The notes beneath the pieces were generated by a model that made no database searches, was not told the DNA's origin, and saw only the letters and a program-made list of their open reading frames with translations. This document shows, piece by piece, positions 4,962 through 5,005 of a DNA stretch of 5,005 nt. The DNA lies in the NCBI GenBank assembly GCA_003497555.1, contig DNNS01000258.1, positions 1 to 5,005 on the forward strand, in the 5' to 3' direction. The stretch comes from Spirochaetia bacterium. Its GTDB lineage: Bacteria; Spirochaetota; UBA12135. The position numbers and the translations under genes were made by a program. The stretch's first letter is position 1. The number at the start of each line of letters is the position of its first letter.

Positions 4962-5005
4962 CCCCAAAAGAGTCCAAAGTCCGATAATTGGCAGCTTTCT
5001 GCATT

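Overview
The window looks like a small carbohydrate-utilisation locus on a bacterial chromosome. It encodes an AraC-type regulator (+), a cytoplasmic-looking type I sulfatase (-), a LacI-type regulator (-) and a GH130-type mannoside phosphorylase or glycosidase (+). The promoters look like ordinary sigma-70 sites (TTGACT-17-TATAAT before the GH130 gene) and some genes have Shine-Dalgarno sites, so a Bacteroidota-type promoter system is unlikely. Single sulfatase genes next to LacI and AraC regulators, moderate GC and long AT-rich intergenic stretches would suit a PVC-group bacterium (Lentisphaerota or Kiritimatiellota). That placement is inference, not something the sequence proves.

Layout: bases 1-30 hold the apparent last nine codons of an upstream gene whose C-terminus resembles that of a LacI-family protein. 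Bases 31-163 are the control region of the AraC gene, which runs to 1045. The sulfatase gene converges on it, with a 52-base gap. The sulfatase is preceded on the minus strand by 174 bases with promoter candidates and then by the LacI gene. The LacI gene and the GH130 gene diverge from a control region of about 420 bases. The GH130 gene reads right towards the window end, and the last 44 bases show nothing.

The most notable non-coding signal is a 38-39 base element that occurs twice, 36 positions matching. One copy lies upstream of the AraC gene (51-89, + strand) and one upstream of the LacI gene (3704-3667, - strand). Each copy reads in the direction of its gene and ends 7-8 bases before a predicted -35 box that has a 17-base spacer to its -10. 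The two regulators therefore probably share a transcription factor, most simply the AraC protein itself. A fragment of the element (ACTTTCCAA) also lies in the GH130 promoter. Just downstream of that promoter is a perfect 15-base palindrome (ATGAAAC-A-GTTTCAT), the best candidate for the LacI protein's operator.

Working model (inference): the LacI protein represses the GH130 gene until a sugar signal appears. The AraC protein senses a related sugar and adjusts its own expression and that of the LacI gene. The sulfatase and GH130 enzymes together strip sulfate from, and break down, an imported (possibly sulfated, mannose-containing) oligosaccharide. No transporter is visible in the window.
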